A stretch of DNA of 64,000 nucleotides, from NCBI GenBank assembly GCA_947498155.1, contig CANMJD010000003.1, positions 433,430-497,429 on the forward strand, in the 5' to 3' direction. The notes beneath the pieces were generated by a model. The model worked only from the letters and a program-made list of their open reading frames with translations, was not told the origin of the DNA and made no database searches. A program made the position numbers and the translations under genes. Within the stretch, counting starts at the first letter, position 1. Every line of letters starts with the position of its first letter. Below, piece after piece: positions 55,447 to 64,000 of this stretch. The stretch is from an uncultured Pseudoruegeria sp. GTDB lineage: Bacteria; Pseudomonadota; Alphaproteobacteria; Rhodobacterales; Rhodobacteraceae.

Positions 55447-55493
55447 GGACAAGCATCTCTTGCGCGGCAAACAGCCGCTTTTTACGCTTGTCC
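55447..55493. promoter_or_regulatory. Nested inverted repeats upstream of tldD
   Basis: Outer arms GGACAAGC (55447-55454) and GCTTGTCC (55486-55493) enclose an inner hairpin GCGGC-AAACA-GCCGC (55464-55478) followed by TTTTT. On the plus strand the inner hairpin looks like a short intrinsic terminator or attenuator about 35 bases before tldD. Confidence 0.4.
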
Positions 55494-55517
55494 TTAAAAA
55501 CAACCGGAGAAAACCCT

Positions 55518-56939
55518 ATGTCAGATGGCCCCTTCCGCCCTTTCGAAAGCAAACTCGATGAGGCAGCGGCATTGCAAATTCTGCGCAACGCCACGGATGG
55601 TGCCGACGACGGGGAGCTTTTTCTGGAAAGACGGCGCTCTGAAGTGCTGGCATTTGACGACGGACGCCTCAAAACCGCCAGCTATGATGCTTCTGAGGGA
55701 TTCGGCCTGCGCGCCGTCCGAGGAGAGGCCGCCGGATATGCCCATTCCACCGAATTGACCGAATCAGCCCTAAAGCGCGCCGCCGAAACCGCGCGTCTTG
55801 CCGTGGGCGATGGCGGCGGGATCATGTCCGCCACACCGCAGGCAACAAACCGGCGGCTTTATTCGGATGAAAATCCAATTACCCAACAAAGCTTTTCCGG
55901 CAAAGTCGACACCCTGCGTGAAATCGACGACTTCACACGCGCTTTGGATAAGCGGGTGGTTCAGGTCTCTGCCACCATTGCAGCCGCGATGCAGGAAATC
56001 GAGATTCTGCGGCCCGATGGCACCCTTGTACGGGATGCCCGCCCGATGAGTCGGGTTAATGTGTCAGTGATCGTCGAGGAAAACGGCCGCCGCGAATCCG
56101 GCAGCCACGGAGGGGGCGGGCGCGCCGGATTGCTCGGGCTGATTGATCCTGCCCATTGGCAAGCTGCCGCCCGCGAAGCGCTCCGCATTGCTTTGGTCAA
56201 CCTACAGGCCATCCCGGCCCCCGCCGGTGTCATGGATATTGTGCTGGGGGCCGGATGGCCCGGTGTCTTGTTGCACGAAGCCGTCGGCCACGGGCTTGAA
56301 GGCGATTTTAACCGCAAGGGCACATCGGCATTTGCCGGTTTGATGGGGCAGCAGGTTGCCGCCAAAGGGGTTACCGTTCTGGATGATGGCACAATTCCGG
56401 ACCGTCGCGGCTCTATCAGTTTTGATGACGAGGGCACGCCATCGGCACGTAATACCCTGATCGAGGACGGGGTTCTGGTGGGCTATATGCAGGACCGTCA
56501 GAATGCGCGGCTGATGGGCGTGGAGCCAACCGGTAACGGGCGCCGCGAAAGCTATGCCCATGCGCCGATGCCGCGCATGACCAATACGTTTATGTTGGGT
56601 GGCGAGACCGATCCGGCTGATATTGTCGCCGATCTGAAAGACGGGATTTATGCCGTGGGCTTTGGCGGGGGACAGGTCGATATTACCAATGGGAAATTCG
56701 TCTTTAGCTGCACCGAAGCTTATCAGGTCAAGAATGGGTCAGTTGGCGCACCGCTCAAGGGGGCGACGCTGATTGGCGATGGGCCAACGGCGCTGAAATA
56801 CATCCGAGCGATTGGCAATGACATGGCACTTGATCCCGGGATCGGCAATTGCGGTAAAGCCGGCCAATGGGTGCCTGTTGGAGTCGGACAGCCAACGCTT
56901 CTGCTTGGTGGGCTGACGGTCGGCGGCTCTACGACTTAA
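55518..56939 (+). CDS. tldD: Metalloprotease TldD
   Basis: 473-residue U62-family zinc metallopeptidase subunit. Zinc motif HEAVGHGLEGD, downstream Cys in FSCTEAYQVKNG and GGGQVDITNGKF. ATG 55518 with GGAGA. TldD forms a heterodimer with TldE/PmbA (not in this window) and degrades small unfolded peptides. It is divergent from ctaC; nested inverted repeats lie in its leader. Confidence 0.93.
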   Translation: MSDGPFRPFESKLDEAAALQILRNATDGADDGELFLERRRSEVLAFDDGRLKTASYDASEGFGLRAVRGEAAGYAHSTELTESALKRAAETARLAVGDGGGIMSATPQATNRRLYSDENPITQQSFSGKVDTLREIDDFTRALDKRVVQVSATIAAAMQEIEILRPDGTLVRDARPMSRVNVSVIVEENGRRESGSHGGGGRAGLLGLIDPAHWQAAAREALRIALVNLQAIPAPAGVMDIVLGAGWPGVLLHEAVGHGLEGDFNRKGTSAFAGLMGQQVAAKGVTVLDDGTIPDRRGSISFDDEGTPSARNTLIEDGVLVGYMQDRQNARLMGVEPTGNGRRESYAHAPMPRMTNTFMLGGETDPADIVADLKDGIYAVGFGGGQVDITNGKFVFSCTEAYQVKNGSVGAPLKGATLIGDGPTALKYIRAIGNDMALDPGIGNCGKAGQWVPVGVGQPTLLLGGLTVGGSTT

Positions 56940-57023
56940 ATTGCAGTTGCTGGCAGAAAACATCATTGTGTTTAACAGTCATTAACCAATCGCACGCCAT
57001 AGTGGTCCCATACCAAAGGGGCC

Positions 57024-58160
57024 ATGATGACCGACCATCCTCACTTTTCCGGAATTCCCCATTTTGTACCCTCCACGGAAGAGGACCGCGTCTCATGGCT
57101 CCGCCTAATCCGCTCGCATCGCGTCGGGGTGATGACGTTCTTCAGGCTGCTAGATGAATATGGCTCTGCTACGGCGGCGCTGTCGCATCTGCCCGATGTC
57201 GCCGCCAAAGCCGGTGTTTCCGATTATCGCCCTGCGACGGATCAGGCAATCCATACTGAAATTCAGGCTGCCAAATCCTGCGGCGCACAAATGCTGTGTT
57301 TTTCCGATCCACAATACCCGCCGCTGCTGCGCGAAATCGCTGATCCGCCACCGGTGATCTGGCTACGCGGAAACCCCGAACATCTTACAAAACCCTGCCT
57401 GTCCCTTGTCGGGGCCCGCAATGCCTCTTCGTTGGGGGCACGCATGGCGCGAAAACTGGCACAGGATCTCGGACAGGCCGGTTTTATCATCACCTCAGGC
57501 CTTGCCCGCGGAATCGACACCGCCGCCCATCAGGCAAGCCTTGAAACCGGTAGTATTGCAGTGTTTGGCGGCGGGGTTGATGTGATCTATCCCAAAGAAA
57601 ACGCCGGGCTGGCGCAGGACATCCTTGAAAACGGCTGCATCATAAGTGAGGCGCCGATGGGTCAATATCCGCAAGCCCGCCATTTTCCCAGCCGCAACCG
57701 CATTGTTGCAGGCCTGTCGCGTGCCACCCTTGTCATAGAGGCCGCCGCCCGATCAGGCAGCCTGATCACCGCGCGCGCCGCTCTTGATCAGTCGCGCGAT
57801 GTCCTGGCGGTACCGGGCCACCCCTTTGATGCCCGCGCCAGCGGCTGCAATATGCTGTTGCGCGATGGTGCCACTCTGATCCGCTCTGCCGAGGATGTGC
57901 TCGACGTGGTCGGGGCGGCCTACCCGCCAGTGCCGGATCCTGTCGAGGAAACCGCGCCACCACCCGCCCAATCGGCAGAGGTTGATACCGCAGAGTTGCA
58001 TCAGGAAATCCTGTCCCGGTTGGGGCCTTCCCCGCTGGCAGAGGATCAGTTGATCCGCGATCTTTCCATGCCCCCGCCACTGATCACACCGGCCCTCGTC
58101 TGCCTAGAGATGGCAGGCGAGATCACCCGTCATCCCGGCGGATTATTAAGCCTTCCCTGA
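57024..58160 (+). CDS. dprA: DNA-processing protein DprA
   Basis: 378-residue DprA/Smf that loads RecA on incoming single-stranded DNA. Rossmann-like DprA core: SLVGARNASSLGARMARKLAQDLGQAGFIITSGLARGIDTAAHQ, GGGVDVIYPKEN, FPSRNRIVAGLS, SGSLITARAALDQSRDVLAVPG. A C-terminal winged-helix-like domain (LHQEILSRLGPSPLAEDQLIRDLSMP) follows. Two adjacent ATGs (57024, 57027); AAGGGG upstream favours the second. Followed by topA, an order common in alphaproteobacteria. Confidence 0.93.
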   Translation: MMTDHPHFSGIPHFVPSTEEDRVSWLRLIRSHRVGVMTFFRLLDEYGSATAALSHLPDVAAKAGVSDYRPATDQAIHTEIQAAKSCGAQMLCFSDPQYPPLLREIADPPPVIWLRGNPEHLTKPCLSLVGARNASSLGARMARKLAQDLGQAGFIITSGLARGIDTAAHQASLETGSIAVFGGGVDVIYPKENAGLAQDILENGCIISEAPMGQYPQARHFPSRNRIVAGLSRATLVIEAAARSGSLITARAALDQSRDVLAVPGHPFDARASGCNMLLRDGATLIRSAEDVLDVVGAAYPPVPDPVEETAPPPAQSAEVDTAELHQEILSRLGPSPLAEDQLIRDLSMPPPLITPALVCLEMAGEITRHPGGLLSLP

Positions 58161-58250
58161 CAAGGAAGATATGAACGGCCATTGACAATCTTCTATTCGC
58201 AACCACATTTTGCGCGGCATTCTGCACTAGGCCGAGTCGAGAGGAAATTT

Positions 58251-60857
58251 ATGCCCGTCGTTGTTGTTGAGTCCCCGGCCAAAGCCAAAACCATCAATAA
58301 ATACTTGGGAAATGACTATACCGTTCTGGCTTCATACGGCCATGTTCGCGATCTTCCACCCAAGGACGGATCGGTCGACACCGACCATGACTTTGCCATG
58401 AAATGGGAGGTCGGCAATGATTCCCGCAAACATGTGAAAGCCATTGCAGATGCGCTGAAAGACGACGACACGCTTATTCTGGCGACCGACCCTGACCGCG
58501 AGGGAGAGGCGATCAGCTGGCATTTGCAAGAGGCGCTGACCAAACGGCGCGCGATCAAAAAATCGACCGAAGTTAGCCGTGTGGTGTTTAACGCCATCAC
58601 CAAATCTGCCGTCACCGAGGCGATGAAAAATCCCCGTGATGTCGATATGGAATTGGTTGAGGCCTATCTTGCCCGCCGAGCGTTGGATTACCTTGTGGGG
58701 TTCAACCTGTCACCGGTGCTCTGGCGCAAACTGCCTGGTGCGCGCTCTGCCGGTCGGGTGCAGTCGGTCTGTCTGCGTCTGATCGTTGAACGCGAGATGG
58801 AGATAGAGGCCTTTAATCCGCGTGAATACTGGAGCGTTAAGGCGATCCTGAGCACCCCGCGCGGGCAGGAATTTGAGGCCCGCTTGACGGTTCTGGGTGG
58901 CAAAAAGCTTGACCGCTACGACATCGAAAATCAAGCCGCCGCCGAAGTTGCCGTGCAGGCGATCCATTCGCGCGTTCTGTCGGTTGCCTCGGTTGAGGCA
59001 AAACCGGCCAGCCGGAACCCCTCGCCGCCCTTTATGACCTCTACCCTGCAGCAGGAAGCCAGTCGCAAATTCGGCTTTGGCGCGCGCCAAACCATGAGCA
59101 CCGCGCAACGGCTTTATGAGGCAGGCTATATCACCTATATGCGGACCGACGGGATCGACATGGCCCCCGAGGCCGTCGCGGCTGCCCGCGATGAGATCAA
59201 AGACCGCTATGGTGCGGAATATATTCCCGCCTCCCCGCGTATTTATAAGAACAAAGCCAAAAACGCGCAGGAAGCCCACGAATGTATTCGCCCAACGGAT
59301 ATGTCCTGCGATGCCAGCGCATTGGCACGGCTGGAGGCAGACCAGCGCAAGCTTTACGATCTGATCTGGAAGCGGACTTTGGCCAGTCAGATGGAATCGG
59401 CGCGTTTGGAACGCACCACGGTCGATATCGCCAGCGACGATCAACAGGTTGTGCTGCGTGCCACCGGACAGGTGATGCTCTTTGACGGCTTTATGAAAGT
59501 TTATGAAGAAGGGCGCGATGACGCGGTCGTGGATGATGACGATAAACGTCTGCCCCAGATCATGCAGGGTGAAGCTGCCAAGAAGGGCACGATCACACCG
59601 GATCAGCATTTCACCCAACCGCCCCCTCGCTATACCGAGGCATCGCTTGTCAAACGGATGGAAGAACTGGGCATCGGGCGCCCCTCAACCTATGCGTCGA
59701 TCGTCACCACGATTCAGGATCGCGGCTATGTCACCAAGGACAAAAACCGCCTGATCCCCGAGGATAAGGGCCGCATCGTCACGATCTTTTTGCTGAATTT
59801 CTTCCGCAAATACGTTGGCTATGAATTCACCGCAGAGCTGGAAAGCAGCCTCGATGATGTCAGTGCCGGGGAACGGGATTACAAAGAAATCCTGAATAAT
59901 TTCTGGCGTGATTTCTCGGCAGCGATTTCGGAAACCACCGAACTGCGCATTACCGAAGTTCTGGACGTGTTGGACGATGCGCTGGCGCCACAGCTTTATC
60001 CGCCACGCGAAGACGGGTCTGATCCGCGGGTCTGTCCGAAATGCGGCCAGGGCCAGTTGCACCTGAAAACATCGCGCACCGGCGGGTTTGTCGGCTGTGG
60101 CAATTATCCGGAATGTACCTACACCCGCCCCATTGCCGGCGAAGGCGCCGATGGCGATGAACGCGTGTTGGGCGAGGACGGCGGCGATGAAATCCACCTG
60201 AAAGCCGGTCGATTTGGTCCTTATGTGCAGCGCGGCGAAGCCACGCCCGAAAACAAAAAGCCACCACGTGCATCCCTGCCCAAAGGCTGGTCCAAAGATG
60301 ACATGGATCTTGAAAAGGCCCTAACCCTGCTGTCGCTGCCGCGCATCGTCGGCATGCATCCCGAGGGTGGTGAGATCAAAACCAATTTTGGCCGCTTTGG
60401 CCCCTATGTCATGCACCAGCTCCCGGATGAAGCCAAACCGGTTTATGTCAATGTCAAAGACCCCAATGACGTTTTTGAAATTGGAATGAACCGCGCGGTA
60501 GAGATGTTGGCCGAGAAACGCGCCAACCCCGGTCGCGGACGCGGTGCAGCTGCCAAGGCGCTTAAAGAATTGGGCGAACATCCAGAAGAAGGCGGTCCCG
60601 TCAACATCATGGAGGGGCGCTATGGTCCCTATGTGAAATGGGGCAAGGTCAACGCGACCCTACCCAAAGATGTCGAACCGGCGGATGTCACCATGGAAAT
60701 GGCCAAAGAGTTGATCGCGGAAAAGACGGCAAAATCAGGTGCCAAAAAGAAGCCTGCCAAGAAAAAGGCACCGGCCAAAAAGACTGCGACCAAAGCAGCG
60801 GCCAAAAAAGCCGCCCCGCGCAAAAAAGCCGCGCCTAAAAAAGACGCCGACGAATAG
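58251..60857 (+). CDS. topA: DNA topoisomerase I
   Basis: 868-residue type IA topoisomerase. N-terminal TOPRIM VVVESPAKAKTINKYLG with the acidic cluster TDPDREGEAISW, catalytic Tyr296 in GYITYMRTDG, and a C-terminal zinc finger CPKCGQ...CGNYPEC. Repeated topo_C domains (RFGPYVQRG, RFGPYVMHQ, RYGPYVKWG) follow, then a Lys/Ala/Pro-rich tail of about 40 residues. ATG 58251 has AGAGGA; the upstream in-frame extension is rejected. It relaxes negative supercoils. Confidence 0.96.
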   Translation: MPVVVVESPAKAKTINKYLGNDYTVLASYGHVRDLPPKDGSVDTDHDFAMKWEVGNDSRKHVKAIADALKDDDTLILATDPDREGEAISWHLQEALTKRRAIKKSTEVSRVVFNAITKSAVTEAMKNPRDVDMELVEAYLARRALDYLVGFNLSPVLWRKLPGARSAGRVQSVCLRLIVEREMEIEAFNPREYWSVKAILSTPRGQEFEARLTVLGGKKLDRYDIENQAAAEVAVQAIHSRVLSVASVEAKPASRNPSPPFMTSTLQQEASRKFGFGARQTMSTAQRLYEAGYITYMRTDGIDMAPEAVAAARDEIKDRYGAEYIPASPRIYKNKAKNAQEAHECIRPTDMSCDASALARLEADQRKLYDLIWKRTLASQMESARLERTTVDIASDDQQVVLRATGQVMLFDGFMKVYEEGRDDAVVDDDDKRLPQIMQGEAAKKGTITPDQHFTQPPPRYTEASLVKRMEELGIGRPSTYASIVTTIQDRGYVTKDKNRLIPEDKGRIVTIFLLNFFRKYVGYEFTAELESSLDDVSAGERDYKEILNNFWRDFSAAISETTELRITEVLDVLDDALAPQLYPPREDGSDPRVCPKCGQGQLHLKTSRTGGFVGCGNYPECTYTRPIAGEGADGDERVLGEDGGDEIHLKAGRFGPYVQRGEATPENKKPPRASLPKGWSKDDMDLEKALTLLSLPRIVGMHPEGGEIKTNFGRFGPYVMHQLPDEAKPVYVNVKDPNDVFEIGMNRAVEMLAEKRANPGRGRGAAAKALKELGEHPEEGGPVNIMEGRYGPYVKWGKVNATLPKDVEPADVTMEMAKELIAEKTAKSGAKKKPAKKKAPAKKTATKAAAKKAAPRKKAAPKKDADE

Positions 60858-60881
60858 CCGATTGCACCGCATCGCATTTCG

Positions 60882-60920
60882 AAAAACGCCTGTGCCTAAA
60901 GGCACCGGCGTTTTTTGTTT
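60882..60920 (+). terminator. Intrinsic terminator of topA
   Basis: AAAAACGCC-T-GTGCC (60882-60896), loop TAAA, then GGCAC-C-GGCGTTTTT with a T-run to 60920. Strong GC stem with one mismatch pair, right after topA. Confidence 0.85.
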
Positions 60921-61005
60921 CGACCTCATTCAATCAACGGGCACAACCGGAATTGGTTTATTCCTTATTATCCCGCCGCGACGCAGCATTACATTGACTC
61001 TTTTC

Positions 61006-61018
61006 TGACGTAGCGTCA
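61006..61018. promoter_or_regulatory. Inverted repeat in the promoter of the CoA-transferase genes
   Basis: TGACG-TAG-CGTCA, following a TTGACT -35-like element at 60994-60999. A weak -10 would overlap its right edge, so a repressor bound here could block the promoter. Confidence 0.4.
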
Positions 61019-61056
61019 CAAAGTTGCGCAAGCATAAGCCACAGAGAGAGATTGTT

Positions 61057-61755
61057 ATGAAGAAGATTTATGCGTCAGCCGCGGAGGCCCTCGACGGTCT
61101 TCTGGAAGACGGCATGCTGATCGCAGCGGGGGGCTTTGGCCTATGCGGTATTCCGGAATTATTGCTGGATGCCATCAAGGAAGCCGGAACAAAGGATTTG
61201 ACCTTTGCGTCTAACAACGCGGGTGTTGACGATTTTGGCATCGGCATCTTGCTGCAGACAAAGCAGGTCAAAAAAATGATCAGCTCCTATGTCGGCGAAA
61301 ATGCCGAGTTCATGCGCCAGTATCTGTCAGGCGAGTTGGAACTGGAATTCAATCCCCAAGGCACCTTGGCCGAGCGCATGCGCGCCGGTGGCGCGGGTAT
61401 TCCGGGTTTTTATACAAAGACCGGCGTGGGCACGGTGATTGCCGAGGGTAAGGACCATCGGGATTTCAACGGTGACACCTATATCATGGAAGAGGGCATT
61501 TTTGCCGATCTGGCGATTGTGAAAGCATGGAAAGCCGATGCAACCGGCAATCTGGTTTTCCGCAAGACTGCCCGCAATTTTAATGCACCGGCCGCCACCT
61601 GCGGCAAGGTCTGCATTGCAGAAGTCGAAGAAATCGTGCCAACCGGCTCGCTTGATCCGGATTCGATCCATCTTCCGGGTATCTATGTGCATCGCATCGT
61701 TCAGGGTGATCACGAAAAACGCATCGAACAACGCACCGTCCGGCAGAAAGGCTAA
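61057..61755 (+). CDS. scoA: 3-oxoacid CoA-transferase subunit A
   Basis: 232-residue alpha subunit of a succinyl-CoA:3-oxoacid (acetoacetate) CoA-transferase. Seen: [47 protein letters not shown] and [30 protein letters not shown] 61057 with GAGAG upstream. Subunit B starts five bases after its stop. Acetoacetate released by the BKACE elsewhere in this window could be a substrate. Confidence 0.9.
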   Translation: MKKIYASAAEALDGLLEDGMLIAAGGFGLCGIPELLLDAIKEAGTKDLTFASNNAGVDDFGIGILLQTKQVKKMISSYVGENAEFMRQYLSGELELEFNPQGTLAERMRAGGAGIPGFYTKTGVGTVIAEGKDHRDFNGDTYIMEEGIFADLAIVKAWKADATGNLVFRKTARNFNAPAATCGKVCIAEVEEIVPTGSLDPDSIHLPGIYVHRIVQGDHEKRIEQRTVRQKG

Positions 61756-61759
61756 GACT

Positions 61760-62389
61760 ATGGCATGGGATCGCAATCAAATGGCCGCCCGCGCAGCACA
61801 GGAACTGCAGGACGGCTGGTATGTAAATCTTGGCATTGGCATTCCGACACTGGTGTCCAACTACATTCCCGAAGGCGTCGAAGTGACGTTGCAATCGGAA
61901 AACGGCATGTTGGGGATGGGACCCTTCCCTTATGAAGGCGAAGAAGACGCCGACCTGATCAATGCAGGCAAGCAAACCATCACTGAACTGCCGCAGACCG
62001 CCTATTTTGACTCGGCAAAAAGCTTTGCCATGATCCGTGGTGGCAAAATCGCCATGGCGATTCTGGGCGCGATGGAAGTGGCCGAAAACGGCGATCTGGC
62101 GAACTGGATGATTCCGGGCAAACTGGTCAAAGGCATGGGCGGAGCTATGGATCTGGTTGCCGGTGTAGGCCGTGTGGTTGTGGTCATGGATCACACCAGC
62201 AAACATGGTGACAGCAAATTGCTAAAAGAATGCACCCTGCCCCTGACCGGTAAAAAGGTCGTGGACCGCATCATCACCAATCTGGGTGTGTTTGATGTCG
62301 TCGAGGGCGGGCTAAAGCTGGTCGAACTGGCAGAGGGCGTCAGCGAAGAAGAAGTACGTAACAGTACAGAAGCAACGCTGGTCAACTAG
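61760..62389 (+). CDS. scoB: 3-oxoacid CoA-transferase subunit B
   Basis: 209-residue beta subunit. The catalytic glutamate is Glu47 in [31 protein letters not shown] precedes it. C-terminal [19 protein letters not shown] is typical. Together with subunit A it moves CoA from succinyl-CoA to a 3-keto acid. Confidence 0.92.
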   Translation: MAWDRNQMAARAAQELQDGWYVNLGIGIPTLVSNYIPEGVEVTLQSENGMLGMGPFPYEGEEDADLINAGKQTITELPQTAYFDSAKSFAMIRGGKIAMAILGAMEVAENGDLANWMIPGKLVKGMGGAMDLVAGVGRVVVVMDHTSKHGDSKLLKECTLPLTGKKVVDRIITNLGVFDVVEGGLKLVELAEGVSEEEVRNSTEATLVN

Positions 62390-62420
62390 GCTATCCGCTG
62401 GACAAAGGGACATTCCCGAC

Positions 62421-62451
62421 AAAAGCGGCCCTTCGGGGCCGCTGTTTTTTT
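62421..62451. terminator. Bidirectional intrinsic terminator
   Basis: AGCGGCCC-TTCG-GGGCCGCT hairpin with eight Ts after it on the plus strand and AAAA before it. It lies between the CoA-transferase operon and the convergent lytic transglycosylase gene and can serve both. Confidence 0.88.
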
Positions 62452-63328
62452 ATCCGCCGGTCTGAACCGAACGCACGGCAAAAACGCAACCGTCGGTCGC
62501 CAACTCTGGCGGCGTCAGACAGAGCCCCCGCGCCACAGTCCATGCGGCAATGACCTTGGGCACATAGGCCCGCGTTTCGGCATAGGGGGGCACGCCGCCG
62601 TTTTTCTTCACTGCATTTTCTCCGGCGTTATAGGCTGCCAAAGACAGGACCGGATCATTGTCAAATTCCTTCATCAACCAATCCAGATAAGCCACACCAC
62701 CTTTGATATTCTCTTTGGCGATCTTGCTATCGCTGACTCCGAAACGCTCTGCGGTGGCGGGCATCAGCTGCATCAACCCATGGGCGCCAGCATGAGAAGT
62801 CACATCTTTGCGGCCCGAAGATTCTATTCCGATCACCGCCAGAACCAAAGCGGGTGAAACCCGTGTACCGATGGTCGCGGTCAAAATATCTGTGCCATAT
62901 TTCTCCGCAATGTCCTGCATGGTTTGCAAGCGCGGCGCAGCGATCGCTTTCCCGACAGGGGCTTTGTTCAACTGTGAAATGGCCGCCGCAAGCCGCCCCG
63001 GTCCGCTGGATGCCAGATTTGGTGAAATCTCGCGCCAGAACCAATCGGTCATATCCTTGGGGAGTTTTGGCGTCGCTTTAGGCGTAATCACTGCCGCCAC
63101 TTCTGTTTCGCTTTTGGAGTTTTCACGTGGCGTGGACGGGGCAGACCCCCATACCACCGTTTCATCAATTTGAACGGTGATGCGCTTACCTGCGCTCTTT
63201 CCGGGAACTTTGACGCGCTTAAAGGTAAAATCATTCCGCGAGTTCAGCGCCTCGGATACCGCTGTAGACGGTACCAAAAGCCCAAGCCCCAAAAGGACAA
63301 TACCGAAGCGCCGCGTTGTGCGGTTCAC
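62450..63328 (-). CDS. Lytic transglycosylase (SLT family), exported
   Basis: 292-residue peptidoglycan lyase. N-terminal signal/hydrophobic stretch (FGIVLLGLGLLVPSTAVSEA), then an approximately 130-residue region of low similarity, then the SLT domain. The latter has catalytic Glu169 in VIGIESSGRKDVTSHAGAHGLMQLMP, followed by ERFGVSD and LSLAAYNAGENAVKKNGGVPPYAETRAYVPKV. Acts on the murein in the periplasm. Convergent with the CoA-transferase genes. Confidence 0.9.
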   Translation of the reverse strand: MNRTTRRFGIVLLGLGLLVPSTAVSEALNSRNDFTFKRVKVPGKSAGKRITVQIDETVVWGSAPSTPRENSKSETEVAAVITPKATPKLPKDMTDWFWREISPNLASSGPGRLAAAISQLNKAPVGKAIAAPRLQTMQDIAEKYGTDILTATIGTRVSPALVLAVIGIESSGRKDVTSHAGAHGLMQLMPATAERFGVSDSKIAKENIKGGVAYLDWLMKEFDNDPVLSLAAYNAGENAVKKNGGVPPYAETRAYVPKVIAAWTVARGLCLTPPELATDGCVFAVRSVQTGG

Positions 63329-63650
63329 TGCTCTGCCTCGTTAATTGTTATTTTTTTCTCAGCATTACAGAAAACAGGGCTCAAAACCACTTAAATGGGG
63401 TTAAAACTGCCCTATTTCAGACCAATTGCGGCATTTACGCATAAATTTGCGCAGCGCTTGATGAAAGTAATGCATATTTATCAGTGACTTAATGAATTAA
63501 CTTCAAAGTATTGAGAATTACTTAAAATTGCACGATCTGCGCCCAATTCGTGCCCCATTCAGGCGGCTATATAGGATCATACCACGGCGGACATAGGGTC
63601 TGACACGGTCAACAAACACAACTTTATCTGATCCTTTGGAGGGACATACA
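63329..63650. other. AT-rich intergenic region before the pilin gene
   Basis: 322 bases with lower GC than average. A possible -10 element TATATA is at 63568-63573, without a convincing -35. No gene is seen; a minus-strand frame at 63518-63865 is a shadow of the pilin gene. Confidence 0.4.
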
Positions 63651-63878
63651 ATGAAACTTTTTAATGCTGTAGCACATTTCGCAAAAGACGAAGACGGCGC
63701 TGTAACTGTAGACTGGGTTGTTCTGACAGCTGCCCTCGTCGGTCTGGGCATCGCCGTACTGTCCACCGTGGCAACCGGTGTTGACAACGTCAACGACGAC
63801 CTGACAGCCTCCTTCACATCCGGCCAGACTTTCTCTAGCCAAGGTGACACCGTCACAAGCACCACAATCGGTGACTAA
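63651..63878 (+). CDS. Flp-type pilin
   Basis: 75-residue prepilin-like protein. Short leader MKLFNAVAHFAKDEDGAVTVDWVVLTAALVGLGIAVLS, in which the Glu/Asp-Gly-Ala-Val region followed by Thr-Val-Asp-Trp and a hydrophobic helix is the Flp/Fap signature. A Ser/Thr/Asp-rich tail ends at TTIGD. ATG 63651 has a strong GGAGGG site. Such pilins form Tad pili; no tad/cpa genes are in this window. Confidence 0.78.
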   Translation: MKLFNAVAHFAKDEDGAVTVDWVVLTAALVGLGIAVLSTVATGVDNVNDDLTASFTSGQTFSSQGDTVTSTTIGD

Positions 63879-63909
63879 GCTGATCTGATCTGAAGATCAC
63901 ACAGATTTA

Positions 63910-63935
63910 AATGGCCATCCTTCGGGGTGGCCATT
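63910..63935 (+). terminator. Hairpin terminator after the pilin gene
   Basis: AATGGCCATCC-TTCG-GGGTGGCCATT, 11-bp stem with one G-U pair. The following sequence has only a short T-run, so termination may be partial. Confidence 0.6.
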
Positions 63936-64000
63936 GTCGTTTGCGGCCCCTCTCCAGCGCGCCAATCTTTTCTATCAGTGACGCAAAAACTCTTTGAAAT

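Overview
The window looks like a chromosomal segment of a marine-type Rhodobacteraceae (Roseobacter-group) alphaproteobacterium. The evidence is the gene order ctaC-ctaB-small gene-ctaG-ctaE-SURF1-thrC-M16 peptidase-GNAT, the lysC-ptsP pair, many ABC uptake systems for organic solutes, moderate-high GC, and frequent GTG starts with 1-8 nt overlaps inside operons. I see no rRNA or tRNA genes, insertion sequences or CRISPR arrays.

Layout. 1-801: 3' part of a class III aminotransferase. 1131-9709 (minus): a ten-gene catabolic operon (cyclase-type hydrolase, cupin, SDR, 3-hydroxyacid dehydrogenase, a complete Liv-type ABC importer and a beta-keto acid cleavage enzyme), with a divergent IclR regulator at 9927. 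11063-13552: small regulators (WYL, MarR), a dimeric alpha/beta-barrel protein and a membrane protein. 13640-20580 (minus): a peptide/nickel-type ABC importer with two binding proteins and a fused double ATPase, divergent from an Ldh2-type dehydrogenase. 22495-26251: a ZrgA-like zinc uptake operon behind a Zur-box-like palindrome, ending in two tandem DUF3299 proteins.

26384-35399: a pseudaminic acid locus. PseG and PseI are on the plus strand; PseB, PseC and PseF are on the minus strand. With them are a divergent Kdo-transferase-like glycosyltransferase, a WbqC protein, an FAD oxidoreductase and a methyltransferase. No PseH acetyltransferase is visible. 35651-45505: housekeeping genes (NUDIX, DUF1178, SDR, aspartokinase, PtsP, GNAT, flavin reductase, MTA phosphorylase, LysE exporter, Apt, SPFH/NfeD). 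45525-55337 (minus): FAD-linked dehydrogenase, MBL hydrolase, GNAT, M16 peptidase, threonine synthase and the cytochrome oxidase subunit II/III and assembly genes. 55518-62389 (plus): TldD, DprA, TopA and a two-subunit 3-oxoacid CoA-transferase. 62450-63875: a lytic transglycosylase and a lone Flp-type pilin.

Working together: BKACE enzymes release acetoacetate, which the CoA-transferase pair could activate. MtnP releases adenine, which Apt salvages. The Pse enzymes make a CMP-nonulosonic acid, and the odd WaaA-like enzyme beside them is a candidate for using it. Functions are inferred from recognised motifs and context; no database search was run.
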